Assembly (NCBI GenBank): GCA_016839655.1
Contig: JAEOTW010000169.1
Coordinates: 1 to 17,081 of the forward strand
Origin: Promethearchaeota archaeon
GTDB lineage: Archaea > Asgardarchaeota > Lokiarchaeia > Sigynarchaeales > SOKP01
Direction: 5' to 3'
Length of the DNA: 17,081 bases
Under the pieces are notes generated by a model, which had not been told where the DNA came from, made no database searches, and worked only from the letters and a program-made list of their open reading frames with translations. Position numbers and translations under genes: made by a program. Positions 6,584 to 14,288 of the stretch are shown here, piece by piece; the stretch's first letter is position 1; the number at the start of each line of letters is the position of its first letter.

Positions 6584-7573
6584 ATGGAGAGAAATTTTAA
6601 AACAGTACTTATTATAGTAAACCTATTCTTTGTATTTTCAATAATAAGCATTCCCAGTATTGTCATTTTTGCAGAGTTTGTGGGCTTTAGCAAATTTAAC
6701 GAGTCTCTTACATATAAATATTCATCAGAGCCCCCTCCACTTGAAAATGAATTGAATATAACCACGGATTTAGGTATTATTGATATAAAATATATTGCTG
6801 AACCAGTTGATTATATCATAAAAATAGAAGTAAGTATTGAAATGGCTGGTCCAAATTTAAAGGGAAAATCATACTTAGATTTTTTTAATATAGGTTGGGA
6901 AAATGTCAGCGCTCCATTAAATTTCACTTTAGACTTAATATCTGATATGATGCTAGATTTCTCAAATTTACATATCGTAAAAATTAATATCAATGTCACG
7001 CTTAGAGCTGATATCATTTTTGAGATAAATGCTTCAGTAAAAGAAGGCTCTATAAAATTAACAGTTCCAATGGGCATTTCAGTTAATAATTTATACTCAA
7101 ATGTTAATATTGGTAATATCCTATATGATTTTAATAATATTAATGTTGAAGGAAATATTACTGGAATTATAAATAATGGAAATTTGACGTTACAAGCATA
7201 TAACAATCATTATACTCATAATAGCAAATTAACTTTGATAAATAATAGGGGTTATAGTCTAATCAATATTTATCAAGATGAGGAAATGGGTGCGAATATT
7301 ACAGGTACCGCAATCACAAAATCAGGACTTATTCAGGTAATTTATAAGGATTATTTAGCTAATATTGGAGCACAATTTATATTAAATAATAAAACAAATT
7401 TTGGAAATGAAGTTGAAAACAAATGGGTGGGATTCACCAAATATTTCTTACCATTACTCGGAGGCCAGAAATTTACTTCTTTTGATTTTCCTACTCATAA
7501 TAACTATAATTTCTCTTTATTTACACATGATGAGGGAAATTATATTTGGAATCTTTATAGTATCCCTAATTAA
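6584..7573 (+). CDS. secreted, sequon-rich beta protein of unknown function
   Basis: A 329-residue protein. Residues 1-31 are a signal peptide or anchor (ERNFK, hydrophobic core, IVIFA). The rest is rich in beta-prone Ile/Val/Asn alternation (GNILYDFNNINVEGNITGI, GNLTLQAY), suggesting a beta-helix, beta-sandwich or DUF4097-like adhesin body, but no firm family is visible. I count about 11 N-x-S/T sequons (NES, NIT, NVS, NFT, NVT, NAS and others), which would suit an N-glycosylated envelope protein. No C-terminal transmembrane helix or PGY-type signal is present, so it is either secreted or held by its N-terminus. It is divergent from the membrane RING gene and convergent with the solute-binding protein. 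No enzymatic motif was found. Confidence 0.8.
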   Translation: MERNFKTVLIIVNLFFVFSIISIPSIVIFAEFVGFSKFNESLTYKYSSEPPPLENELNITTDLGIIDIKYIAEPVDYIIKIEVSIEMAGPNLKGKSYLDFFNIGWENVSAPLNFTLDLISDMMLDFSNLHIVKININVTLRADIIFEINASVKEGSIKLTVPMGISVNNLYSNVNIGNILYDFNNINVEGNITGIINNGNLTLQAYNNHYTHNSKLTLINNRGYSLINIYQDEEMGANITGTAITKSGLIQVIYKDYLANIGAQFILNNKTNFGNEVENKWVGFTKYFLPLLGGQKFTSFDFPTHNNYNFSLFTHDEGNYIWNLYSIPN

Positions 7574-7632
7574 TATAATTACAGGAAATTAATATGCACC
7601 TTATTACTGTGAGGTTAAAAAAACATATAGTA

Positions 7633-9372
7633 TTAAAGTGAATAAATATTTTTTAGGACAAATTTTAAATGAGCACCATCTGTTGCGATTCCTCTTAAAT
7701 TCGCAGCCCAAATATCATATTTTATGTGAAAGTATAACCATACAATTGGGTATAACTGTTCAACTAAACGTTCTTGAATGTTAAAATATAGCTGATCTCT
7801 CGTATTTTCATCAAATTCCATAACTGCTGCATCCATCCATTGTTGGACTTGTGTATCATTAAAATGGAATACATTCCCTATAGCATTAGTACTATTTGAG
7901 AACATTGGGTTTATAACCTCAACAGGGTCTAGAAAACTAGGAACCCATCCTGCTACAAAAAAATCTAGTTCACCGTTGTTCGCTTTTTGTACCCATTCAA
8001 CGTTTGCTAGTTCAATTATGTTAATTTTTACACCGATTTGTCTAAGATTTTCGATTAAAATATTACCTACAAAATAATGTGACCAAAATCCATAACTTAC
8101 TGAAAAATTGTATTTCGCTAGAGGTTTTGAACTATTACTTATCATTTCCCATTCATTTCCAGCAGTTATATTGTCACTTACGGTTAAATTAACTGTACCA
8201 GGCCATTTAACTTCTTTTAATGTTTGTCGCGCTTCTGTAATATTATAGTAAGGAATACTAAAATTATCCCAGTGGGAAATATGCATCCTTTTTGAAAGAG
8301 GAGATTTTGCCCTTATTAAATGTCCATTAAAAACCTCTTGAAGATAGGCAGTATAGTTAAAAGCATAAGAGATTGCCTTTCTCATTGTGAGATTAAATTT
8401 ATTATTATTCATTCCAAGATACCATAAAAGCATTGTATCAAATTTGTCAATTTTGGCGTGAGGATTGCTTTCAATTAATTCGAGGGTTTGATTATTACGA
8501 GTCCCTTCTGCATAAGATAGTTCTCCAGATTGTATTCCCTCAACTCTTTCAGAACCATCCAACCATAAGAATCTTACTTTACTAATTGATGGTGCACCAC
8601 CCCAATAATCTGGATTAGCATGCATATCTGTTACTCCACTGTACCCATGAATGTTTACATCACAGGAATCTAAAATAAAAGGTCCTGTTCCAATCAAACT
8701 TCCGGTCCTAATATCTATGAACTCATCTTCAGGAGTTGAGGTTGGAGAAAGTATATATGAATTCCACAGAGCTAATAAATGTCTGATTGGAACATAAGGT
8801 TGGTTTAACACAAACTTTATTGTATAATCGTCAATTATTTCGGTACAATTGATAATCGGTTTCCTTTCTGAAGTTAGATAGGCATATTCCCACGCCCAAA
8901 TTTGATCATAGGACATAGTTTCAATAAATCTATAAATTCTCTCGAAGTTCCACTGAACCGCGGTAGCGTTAAAGGGTGTTCCATCATGGAAAGTAACATT
9001 CCTTCTTAGTGCACAAGTAAAGTTTAAATGATCAGGGCTCCAAGTTCCATTCAATGCTAAGTTAGGAACTATCGGTGTATTTGTTTTGTTTTGATCATAA
9101 TCAAATAATCCTTCAGCGATTTGGTTAATAAACCAAAGATTTGCATAATTTGGCTCTGGATTTTGAAGGGGATCGATAGAATCTGGAGCCCAAGCTAAAC
9201 CACAGATAAAAACAGGTTCTGGAGTTTCTTGTAGTTCTAAAAAAAAGTAAACTCCACTAAAAATTGCTGCCATTGCTATAATACTCGTAGTTCCTAAACC
9301 AATTTTTTGCTTTTTATTTAATGTTTTAAATATTTTTCTTTTCTTTTTATGCTTAATTTCCTTCTCACCCAT
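7633..9372 (-). CDS. ABC transporter substrate-binding protein, family 5 (oligopeptide/dipeptide type)
   Basis: A 579-residue extracellular binding protein. I place the start at the ATG at 9372 because GAGGGGG lies just upstream; the longer frame (to 9432) would place that ribosome site inside the gene. The N-terminus is highly basic (KHKKKRK) and is followed by one helix at about 24-45 that looks like an uncleaved anchor; no lipobox Cys is seen. The family-5 layout follows: ICGLAWAPDSIDP, NLWFINQIAEGLFDYD, then LRRNVTFHDGTPFNATAVQWNF, a hallmark of SBP family 5 (DppA/OppA-like). The C-terminal lobe has WVPSFLDPVEVINPMF and the YFNIQERLVEQLYPIVWLY helix. The ligand cannot be told. No permease or ATPase gene is in the window, so its transporter must be encoded elsewhere. 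Several sequons are present. Confidence 0.9.
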   Translation of the reverse strand: MGEKEIKHKKKRKIFKTLNKKQKIGLGTTSIIAMAAIFSGVYFFLELQETPEPVFICGLAWAPDSIDPLQNPEPNYANLWFINQIAEGLFDYDQNKTNTPIVPNLALNGTWSPDHLNFTCALRRNVTFHDGTPFNATAVQWNFERIYRFIETMSYDQIWAWEYAYLTSERKPIINCTEIIDDYTIKFVLNQPYVPIRHLLALWNSYILSPTSTPEDEFIDIRTGSLIGTGPFILDSCDVNIHGYSGVTDMHANPDYWGGAPSISKVRFLWLDGSERVEGIQSGELSYAEGTRNNQTLELIESNPHAKIDKFDTMLLWYLGMNNNKFNLTMRKAISYAFNYTAYLQEVFNGHLIRAKSPLSKRMHISHWDNFSIPYYNITEARQTLKEVKWPGTVNLTVSDNITAGNEWEMISNSSKPLAKYNFSVSYGFWSHYFVGNILIENLRQIGVKINIIELANVEWVQKANNGELDFFVAGWVPSFLDPVEVINPMFSNSTNAIGNVFHFNDTQVQQWMDAAVMEFDENTRDQLYFNIQERLVEQLYPIVWLYFHIKYDIWAANLRGIATDGAHLKFVLKNIYSL

Positions 9373-9570
9373 CAGGACCCCCTCATTATTATTTAAATTT
9401 ACTTTGGTTTTTATCCTCAAAATACTTGCCAAAATATGGATTTAAAGAGAAACCTCATTATTAGAATTTAGCTGATAGATAAAATAAAATTAGATTGACA
9501 TGTTTATAATAATTACTACTTTTTTGTATATTCACACATTTTAAAATTAATCTGATGATTAAGAGGTTTT

Positions 9571-9580
9571 AAAAAAAAAA
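9571..9580 (-). terminator. oligo-T stretch downstream of the Trp-rich secreted protein
   Basis: Ten A on the plus strand, ten T in the leftward transcript, about 118 bp after the stop of the gene at 9699. The 9373-9698 interval holds no gene I can support; this T-tract and the upstream region of the solute-binding protein are all I see in it. Confidence 0.35.
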
Positions 9581-9698
9581 GATATAGAGATTGGAAGAAA
9601 ATCACTTTAGGTGTGATCATTCGAGAAGCGGTTTATCTAAACTTTTCCCTCCATTTTCTATATTTAAATTAGAATTTCACAATCTTAATTCCTCAAGG

Positions 9699-10340
9699 TT
9701 ATGATACCACATCTAGCCAGTGGAAATTATTATTTATTACGCCTGCTGTACCATACCAGTCTTCCCAGGTAAAATCAGCAGGAGGAATTCCTCCTCCTGT
9801 CATGTGATTAACGTAAAACCGCCAGCCTTTAATATTGCTTCCGAAATATTGCCCATGAACTAGGAATTGATATGTGATTTTATAACTTTTACCAGCTTCA
9901 AAATATCCGGGATCAAATCTGACAACCCACATCCACACACGGGTTTTAGTATCTCGCCACACGCCGTCTGGGTACAAAACAGTATCTTTTGGAATGACCC
10001 AACTCCATCGTTGCATAGTGATTTCTTCGTCATCTATGAAAAGGTTCATTTGATAAGGTGGGCCAGGATCCAATCCTGTTTCTATTTCATAATCTGAAAC
10101 AGCCCATCCTGATCTGAAAAAACAATATTCCATTGCTGTAATATTCACCTCCCAGTGACCCCCAGGACCAATAAAAGGGTAATACCAAGCACCAATATGA
10201 TTACCACCAGAAAAACCGAAGTAACCGGGTTTTTTAAATAAGTATGCAGGCCATTTGCCTGGTTCTGCGTAAGCTACTGGAATTAAGAGAATTAAGGCAC
10301 CTAAAGTGGTTAACAATATCAATTTTGAAGATTTTCTCAT
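9699..10340 (-). CDS. secreted Trp-rich protein of unknown function
   Basis: A 213-residue protein with a clean signal peptide (MRKSSKLILL, core, PVAYA|EPG at about residue 25). The mature domain has about 13 Trp and many Tyr/Phe/Gly, with GFSGGNHIGAWYYPF, GPGGHWEVNITAMEYCFF, VWMWVVRFDPGYFEAGKSY and HMTGGGIPPADFTWEDWYG. It is probably a compact beta-sandwich; ligand or carbohydrate binding would fit the aromatic content, but no known family is recognised. The start is the ATG at 10340 with a GAGG site nearby. No C-terminal anchor is present, so it is probably released or bound to the envelope. The 245-bp region upstream contains no gene I can support. Confidence 0.8.
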   Translation of the reverse strand: MRKSSKLILLTTLGALILLIPVAYAEPGKWPAYLFKKPGYFGFSGGNHIGAWYYPFIGPGGHWEVNITAMEYCFFRSGWAVSDYEIETGLDPGPPYQMNLFIDDEEITMQRWSWVIPKDTVLYPDGVWRDTKTRVWMWVVRFDPGYFEAGKSYKITYQFLVHGQYFGSNIKGWRFYVNHMTGGGIPPADFTWEDWYGTAGVINNNFHWLDVVS

Positions 10341-10524
10341 TCTTGTGCCTCTATTTTATTTTTGATTTAAAGCTACTAAAATGATCATTTCATATCAATG
10401 AAGATTATCATTAAGATTGGACAATAAATCAACAGATTTCGATCGCCCATCCTTGATCATTGATCCAAAATGACCAGAATAAAAATGAGATACCATAATA
10501 TTTAACTTTTTTGTCAATTTGTAC

Positions 10525-10532
10525 AAAAAAAA
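10525..10532 (-). terminator. oligo-T stretch after the AlaX gene
   Basis: Eight A on the plus strand (eight T in the leftward transcript), about 54 bp after the stop of the AlaX-type gene. A plausible archaeal T-tract terminator. Confidence 0.35.
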
Positions 10533-10585
10533 TAATTCGCTAAAGGTTTCAAATTATAGGCTTAGAAAAGATATAAGAAAGATTA

Positions 10586-11296
10586 TTATTTTTTCAAAAC
10601 AAAATACATTCTTCTGTTGTCTTTTCCTTTATTAACTGTTTTTGTCATTTCAATCTTACCGATTTCCTTAAGATGATTGACATGAGTACCGCCATCAACT
10701 TGTACATCGATATCACCTATTCTCACAATGCGAAATTCTGTAATATCTTTCGGAAGTCCAACAGCTAATCGTGCTAATTCGGGTTTTCCTAAAACTTCCT
10801 CTCTGGTCATATAATCAATCGTTATTGATAAATCTTGGTCAATTATCCTATTTGCTTCATCAACAAAAGCATGTAATTTTTCCGGAGAATAATCCTTCAT
10901 GGAAAAATCCATTCTTGTCTTATCTAACTCAATCTGATTACCAGTAATTTTTGCATTTACTCTGCTATATAGGATATTACTGATTAAGTGAGAAGCTGTA
11001 TGATATCTCATATACGTGTAACGTCGATTCCAATCAATTTCACAAAAAACTTCATCTCCTTCCTCTAATCCTGGTTTATCCACTTCATGGCTAATTTTAC
11101 CTGAGAATTTACCAACATATACTACTCTATACTTTTGATGATCTTTGATTATGAATCCCTCATCCCACGGTTGACCACCACTTTTAGGATAAAAAGCAGT
11201 ATCCTCAAGAATTATATACTTATCATCTTTTACACTAATAATCTTGGTTTTCCAACTTTTAAGGTAGGAATCATCCATATATAACGGTTTTTTCAT
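10586..11296 (-). CDS. alaX: AlaX-type alanyl-tRNA editing protein
   Basis: A 236-residue stand-alone editing domain related to the editing half of alanyl-tRNA synthetase. Family members hydrolyse Ser (or Gly) wrongly attached to tRNA-Ala. Visible motifs: the substrate loop FYPKSGGQP at 35-43, HTASH with His99 and His103 as two zinc ligands, and DGGTHV at 201-206 with His205 as a third. The length fits an AlaX-M-like protein: an N-terminal beta-barrel glycine-motif domain plus the editing core. The fourth zinc ligand, Cys in CGGTH of most relatives, is Asp201 here. Whether Asp binds metal or the enzyme copes with three ligands is open. The start is an ATG with no strong ribosome site. It stands alone with a T-tract downstream. 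The family call is confident. Confidence 0.93.
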   Translation of the reverse strand: MKKPLYMDDSYLKSWKTKIISVKDDKYIILEDTAFYPKSGGQPWDEGFIIKDHQKYRVVYVGKFSGKISHEVDKPGLEEGDEVFCEIDWNRRYTYMRYHTASHLISNILYSRVNAKITGNQIELDKTRMDFSMKDYSPEKLHAFVDEANRIIDQDLSITIDYMTREEVLGKPELARLAVGLPKDITEFRIVRIGDIDVQVDGGTHVNHLKEIGKIEMTKTVNKGKDNRRMYFVLKK

Positions 11297-11385
11297 AGAG
11301 AAGAATAAAGAAATTTTGCTTTTAATTTTATTTTTTGAATAAGTTTAAAATAATATATGATTAAATCATAAAATAAAAATATATT

Positions 11386-11465
11386 GATGAATCCCCCTTA
11401 CCATTGCAGGTTGTCATCCTTCAACAACAATTTATTTGAAGGGCTCATCCATAATGGGGATCATC
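11386..11465. other. possible structured RNA element (nested inverted repeats)
   Basis: A GC-richer island in an AT-rich gap. Outer arms GATGAATCCCC (11386-11396) and GGGGATCATC (11456-11465) pair with one bulge. Inner arms CCTTCAA (11418-11424) and TTGAAGG (11436-11442) enclose an 11-nt loop. It could be a non-coding RNA on either strand, or a 3' element of the small zinc-ribbon ORF read leftward just upstream. No known RNA family is recognised. Confidence 0.35.
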
Positions 11466-11487
11466 ATTTTTTGTCTCAAATTTTTTA

Positions 11488-11598
11488 TCACTTAAACCTT
11501 AAAATCATAAAATATGTTATTTTTCTGCAAGTGGGACAGAAATAATGTCCATCTTTGTTTCCACTCATTTGATTTGTACAATTCAAACAAACAATCAT
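11488..11598 (-). CDS. 36-residue zinc-ribbon microprotein
   Basis: A short open frame, ATG to TGA. It encodes MIVCLNCTNQMSGNKDGHYF followed by CPTCRKITYF and a short tail. Cys4-Cys7 and Cys21-Cys24 form two CX2C knuckles 13 residues apart, the layout of a minimal zinc ribbon. Upstream on the same strand is a TATA-like run (CTTAAATATTTTAAA, near 11630-11645), about 35-40 nt before the ATG, which would suit a very short leader. The gene is isolated in the 535-bp interval 11297-11831. A role in nucleic-acid or protein contact is typical for the fold but cannot be assigned. It could also be the decayed end of a longer zinc-ribbon gene. Confidence 0.5.
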   Translation of the reverse strand: MIVCLNCTNQMSGNKDGHYFCPTCRKITYFMILRFK

Positions 11599-11831
11599 CC
11601 TGCATCAAATGGTTAATGAAGAGCAGGATTTAAAATATTTAAGTTATAATTTAAAAGTGAATTTTTAGAATTAAAAATAGTTAGTCTAATATAAATCTAC
11701 ATTCAGATATAATGTAATTTCCATTTAACAAGTTGTAGGAAAAAAAATGAATAAATAAAAAGATTTACATAATTATGTATACCTATTTAATAAAAATTGA
11801 AACCTCTTACAAAATAATTCTGATATAAATC

Positions 11832-12869
11832 ATGAAGTTTGTAGAAGTAGCGGGTACAAAATTTGAAGTTAAAAGCGGATTCCTTGATTTAGGGCTTTTA
11901 GAAATAAAAGATATGGATGAAATAATCGGATTATCAAAACTAAAAGATTTAAAGAATTTAGAGCTAAGTTCAAATCAAATTGTACATATAAAAGGTCTTG
12001 AAGAACTAAACGAGTTAGAGATACTAAACCTAGGGAGTAATCTAATCATACAAATTAAGGGACTTGAGAATTTAGGCAACCTCAAGATTTTACATTTAGT
12101 CAGTAATCAAATAAAAGACATTAAAGGCTTAGAAAACCTTGAAAAATTAGAAGAATTATACTTAAGAGGTAATCAAATTACAGAAATTAAAGGGTTAGGT
12201 AAATTAAAATCGTTAAAAAGACTAGATCTTTCTTGGAATACTATTTCAGATATTCAAGGTCTTGAAGAACTTTTCAATCTCGAAGTTCTCTGGATTATGG
12301 GAAATCAATTGGAGCAAATCAAAAAACTTGATAATTTAGAGAATTTGGAAGTATTAAATCTTGGAGGAAATCAAATTAAAAGTATTGATGGATTAGAACA
12401 TCTAAAAAAATTAAAGAGTCTTTATATAAATAATAACCAGATTCAAGAAATCAAAGGGTTAGATAACTTGGAGAATTTAGAAACTCTATGGTTGAATACG
12501 AATCAAATTTCAGAAATTAAGAGATTAGATAATTGTAAAGAGTTGAGAATTCTAAATTTAAAACAAAACCAAATAAACCAAATTAAAGGATTATATAATT
12601 TGACTAATTTAGAAAATCTTTTCCTTTCAGAAAATAACATTGGAGAAATTAAGGGTCTCGAGCCTCTTACAAAACTAGAAACGCTTGATTTAAATCAGAA
12701 CCGTATTATTCACGTAAAAGGTTTAGAATCTTTAATGAATTTAAAAGATTTATGGCTTGCAGATAATGTTATCCCTCAAAAAATAATAGATCAATTAGGT
12801 GGTTTGGATTCAGGGGGATGCGCTAATGACCCAATGCAATTTGTCCAATATTGCCTTATAAATCTGTAA
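11832..12869 (+). CDS. leucine-rich repeat protein, SDS22-like
   Basis: A 345-residue protein built almost wholly of about 13 tandem 22-residue leucine-rich repeats. Each has the form LxxLxxLxxLxLxxNxIxxIKGL, from about residue 38 to 320 (for example NQIVHIKGL, NQIKDIKGL, NQITEIKGL, NQISEIKRL). This repeat length and the NxIxxI(x)GL core are those of the SDS22 class, found in eukaryotic protein-phosphatase-1 regulators and in bacterial internalins. There is no signal peptide, so it should act in the cytoplasm as a protein-binding scaffold. The N-terminal cap is MKFVEVAGTKFEVKSG and the C-terminal cap ends in GGLDSGGCANDPMQFVQYC. The 66-bp DNA period makes it prone to repeat gain and loss. The partner is unknown; no phosphatase gene is near. 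Confidence 0.93.
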   Translation: MKFVEVAGTKFEVKSGFLDLGLLEIKDMDEIIGLSKLKDLKNLELSSNQIVHIKGLEELNELEILNLGSNLIIQIKGLENLGNLKILHLVSNQIKDIKGLENLEKLEELYLRGNQITEIKGLGKLKSLKRLDLSWNTISDIQGLEELFNLEVLWIMGNQLEQIKKLDNLENLEVLNLGGNQIKSIDGLEHLKKLKSLYINNNQIQEIKGLDNLENLETLWLNTNQISEIKRLDNCKELRILNLKQNQINQIKGLYNLTNLENLFLSENNIGEIKGLEPLTKLETLDLNQNRIIHVKGLESLMNLKDLWLADNVIPQKIIDQLGGLDSGGCANDPMQFVQYCLINL

Positions 12870-12880
12870 TATGTATTAGA

Positions 12881-12887
12881 TTTTTTT
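12881..12887 (+). terminator. T-tract after the LRR gene
   Basis: Seven T, 11 bp after the LRR stop codon, in the right orientation for an archaeal terminator. The 126-bp gap then continues AT-rich up to the glutamate dehydrogenase leader. Confidence 0.35.
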
Positions 12888-12995
12888 CTATTGCATTAAA
12901 AAATAATGTATAAAAATCATATTTTCTTCACATATCATTAATTATATTATTATTATACATTTTTTGAAAATGGAATTATTTTAGTAGGTGTTTTT

Positions 12996-14246
12996 ATGGA
13001 ATTAAATGCTTTTGATGTAGCAAAAAAGCAGATCGATATTGTTGCTAAAGAAATGGGTTTAGATCCAAATGTTAGAGAATATCTTAAAAGAATTGAAAGA
13101 GCACTAATAGTTACTATCCCCATACAGATGGATGACGGATCAATTCAGATTTTCGAGGGTTACCGGGTTCAACATAGCACAGTGAGGGGCCCTGGAAAGG
13201 GAGGGATAAGATATTCTCCAGAAGTTACATTAGATGAAGTTAAAGCGTTAGCTACATGGATGACCTGGAAATGCAGTCTTTTGAATTTACCCTTAGGAGG
13301 AGCTAAGGGTGGAGTTTGTGTAGATCCTCGAAAGTTGTCTAAAAAAGAATTAGAGCGTTTAACAAGGAGATATGCATCTGAAATTATAAATATGATAGGA
13401 CCTGATATCGATATTCCTGCCCCTGACGTGAACACGAATGCCCAAATTATGGCTTGGATAATGGACACATATAGTATGAATAAAGGACGGTCAGTTCCTG
13501 GTGTAGTAACAGGGAAACCAATTGAAATTGGAGGATCTGTTGGAAGAGAATCTGCTACAGGCATGGGATTGTATTATATACTTGAGGCTATATGTGAGAA
13601 ACTAAATCTTGATTTGAAATCGCTTAATATTGTAGTTCAAGGTTTTGGAAATGTCGGTGGGACGATTGCTGATTTGCTTTATAAAGATGGTTGTAAAATA
13701 ATGGCGGTTTCAGACATCTCAGGAGGAATTTATTCATCAAATGGATTAGATATACCCAAATTATTAGAATGGACTAAAAAAGGTAATTATTTAAAAGATT
13801 ATATAGACAAAGATTACATATTAATTTCAAATGATGAACTCTTAACTCTTGAATGCGACGTTTTAATTCCTGCAGCTCTTGAAAACCAAATTACACAAGA
13901 TAATGCAGATAGAATTAGATGTAAGATTGTTTTAGAAGGAGCTAATGGACCAGTTACAACTGAAGCAGACAGGATGTTCTTCAATAAGGGAATTCATGTA
14001 CTACCAGATATTCTTGCTAATGGGGGGGGAGTTTGTGTTTCTTACTTTGAATATGTTCAAGATATTCGGGCTTATTTTTGGGAATTAGATCGGATAAATA
14101 AAGAATTAAAAAAGATTATGATAAGAGCATTTGAAGAAGTATACGCGCTTTCAAAAGAAAGAAATATTAATCTGCGTACAGCAGCATATATTATAGCTGT
14201 GACTAGAACTGCTAAAGCAATTGAGCTACGAGGAATATTTCCTTAA
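12996..14246 (+). CDS. gdhA: glutamate dehydrogenase (Glu/Leu/Phe/Val dehydrogenase family)
   Basis: A 416-residue enzyme for the reversible oxidative deamination of L-glutamate to 2-oxoglutarate and ammonia, linking amino-acid use to central metabolism. The N-terminal catalytic domain has GPGKGGIRY (Lys68), WKCSLLNLPLGGAKGG with catalytic Lys104, and PAPDVNT with Asp144. The Rossmann domain has GFGNVGG at 216-222. Asp240 at the end of the second strand (AVSD) hints at NAD preference, though this is not decisive. LPDILANGGG and a helical C-terminus complete the fold; the length is standard for the archaeal hexameric type. The start is the ATG at 12996, with GTAGGTG just upstream. The winged-helix/ferredoxin gene follows after 42 bp on the same strand, so co-transcription is likely. 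Confidence 0.97.
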   Translation: MELNAFDVAKKQIDIVAKEMGLDPNVREYLKRIERALIVTIPIQMDDGSIQIFEGYRVQHSTVRGPGKGGIRYSPEVTLDEVKALATWMTWKCSLLNLPLGGAKGGVCVDPRKLSKKELERLTRRYASEIINMIGPDIDIPAPDVNTNAQIMAWIMDTYSMNKGRSVPGVVTGKPIEIGGSVGRESATGMGLYYILEAICEKLNLDLKSLNIVVQGFGNVGGTIADLLYKDGCKIMAVSDISGGIYSSNGLDIPKLLEWTKKGNYLKDYIDKDYILISNDELLTLECDVLIPAALENQITQDNADRIRCKIVLEGANGPVTTEADRMFFNKGIHVLPDILANGGGVCVSYFEYVQDIRAYFWELDRINKELKKIMIRAFEEVYALSKERNINLRTAAYIIAVTRTAKAIELRGIFP

Positions 14247-14288
14247 TATAAGCATAAAATATTTAATTTTAATTATTTTATCTTTTTT

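Noticed and set aside
6811..7206. Minus-strand open frame of 131 codons
   Set aside because: It is antisense within the 329-residue secreted protein, which has a signal peptide and promoter; no independent support.
7401..7592. Short plus-strand frame with hydrophobic product
   Set aside because: It overlaps the 3' end of the secreted protein in another frame and has no ribosome site; treated as a shadow.
9373..9432. A 20-residue longer N-terminus for the solute-binding protein
   Set aside because: The strong GAGGGGG ribosome site lies inside this extension, just before the ATG at 9372, and the extension is unlike a signal sequence.
9551..9570. CTGATGA as a possible C/D-box RNA
   Set aside because: No matching D box or second C'/D' pair within a suitable distance.
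10455..10470. GATCATTGATC-like short repeat
   Set aside because: Too short and symmetric by chance; not placed near a promoter in a consistent way.
13169..13564. Minus-strand frame of 131 codons
   Set aside because: It is antisense to the conserved catalytic domain of glutamate dehydrogenase.
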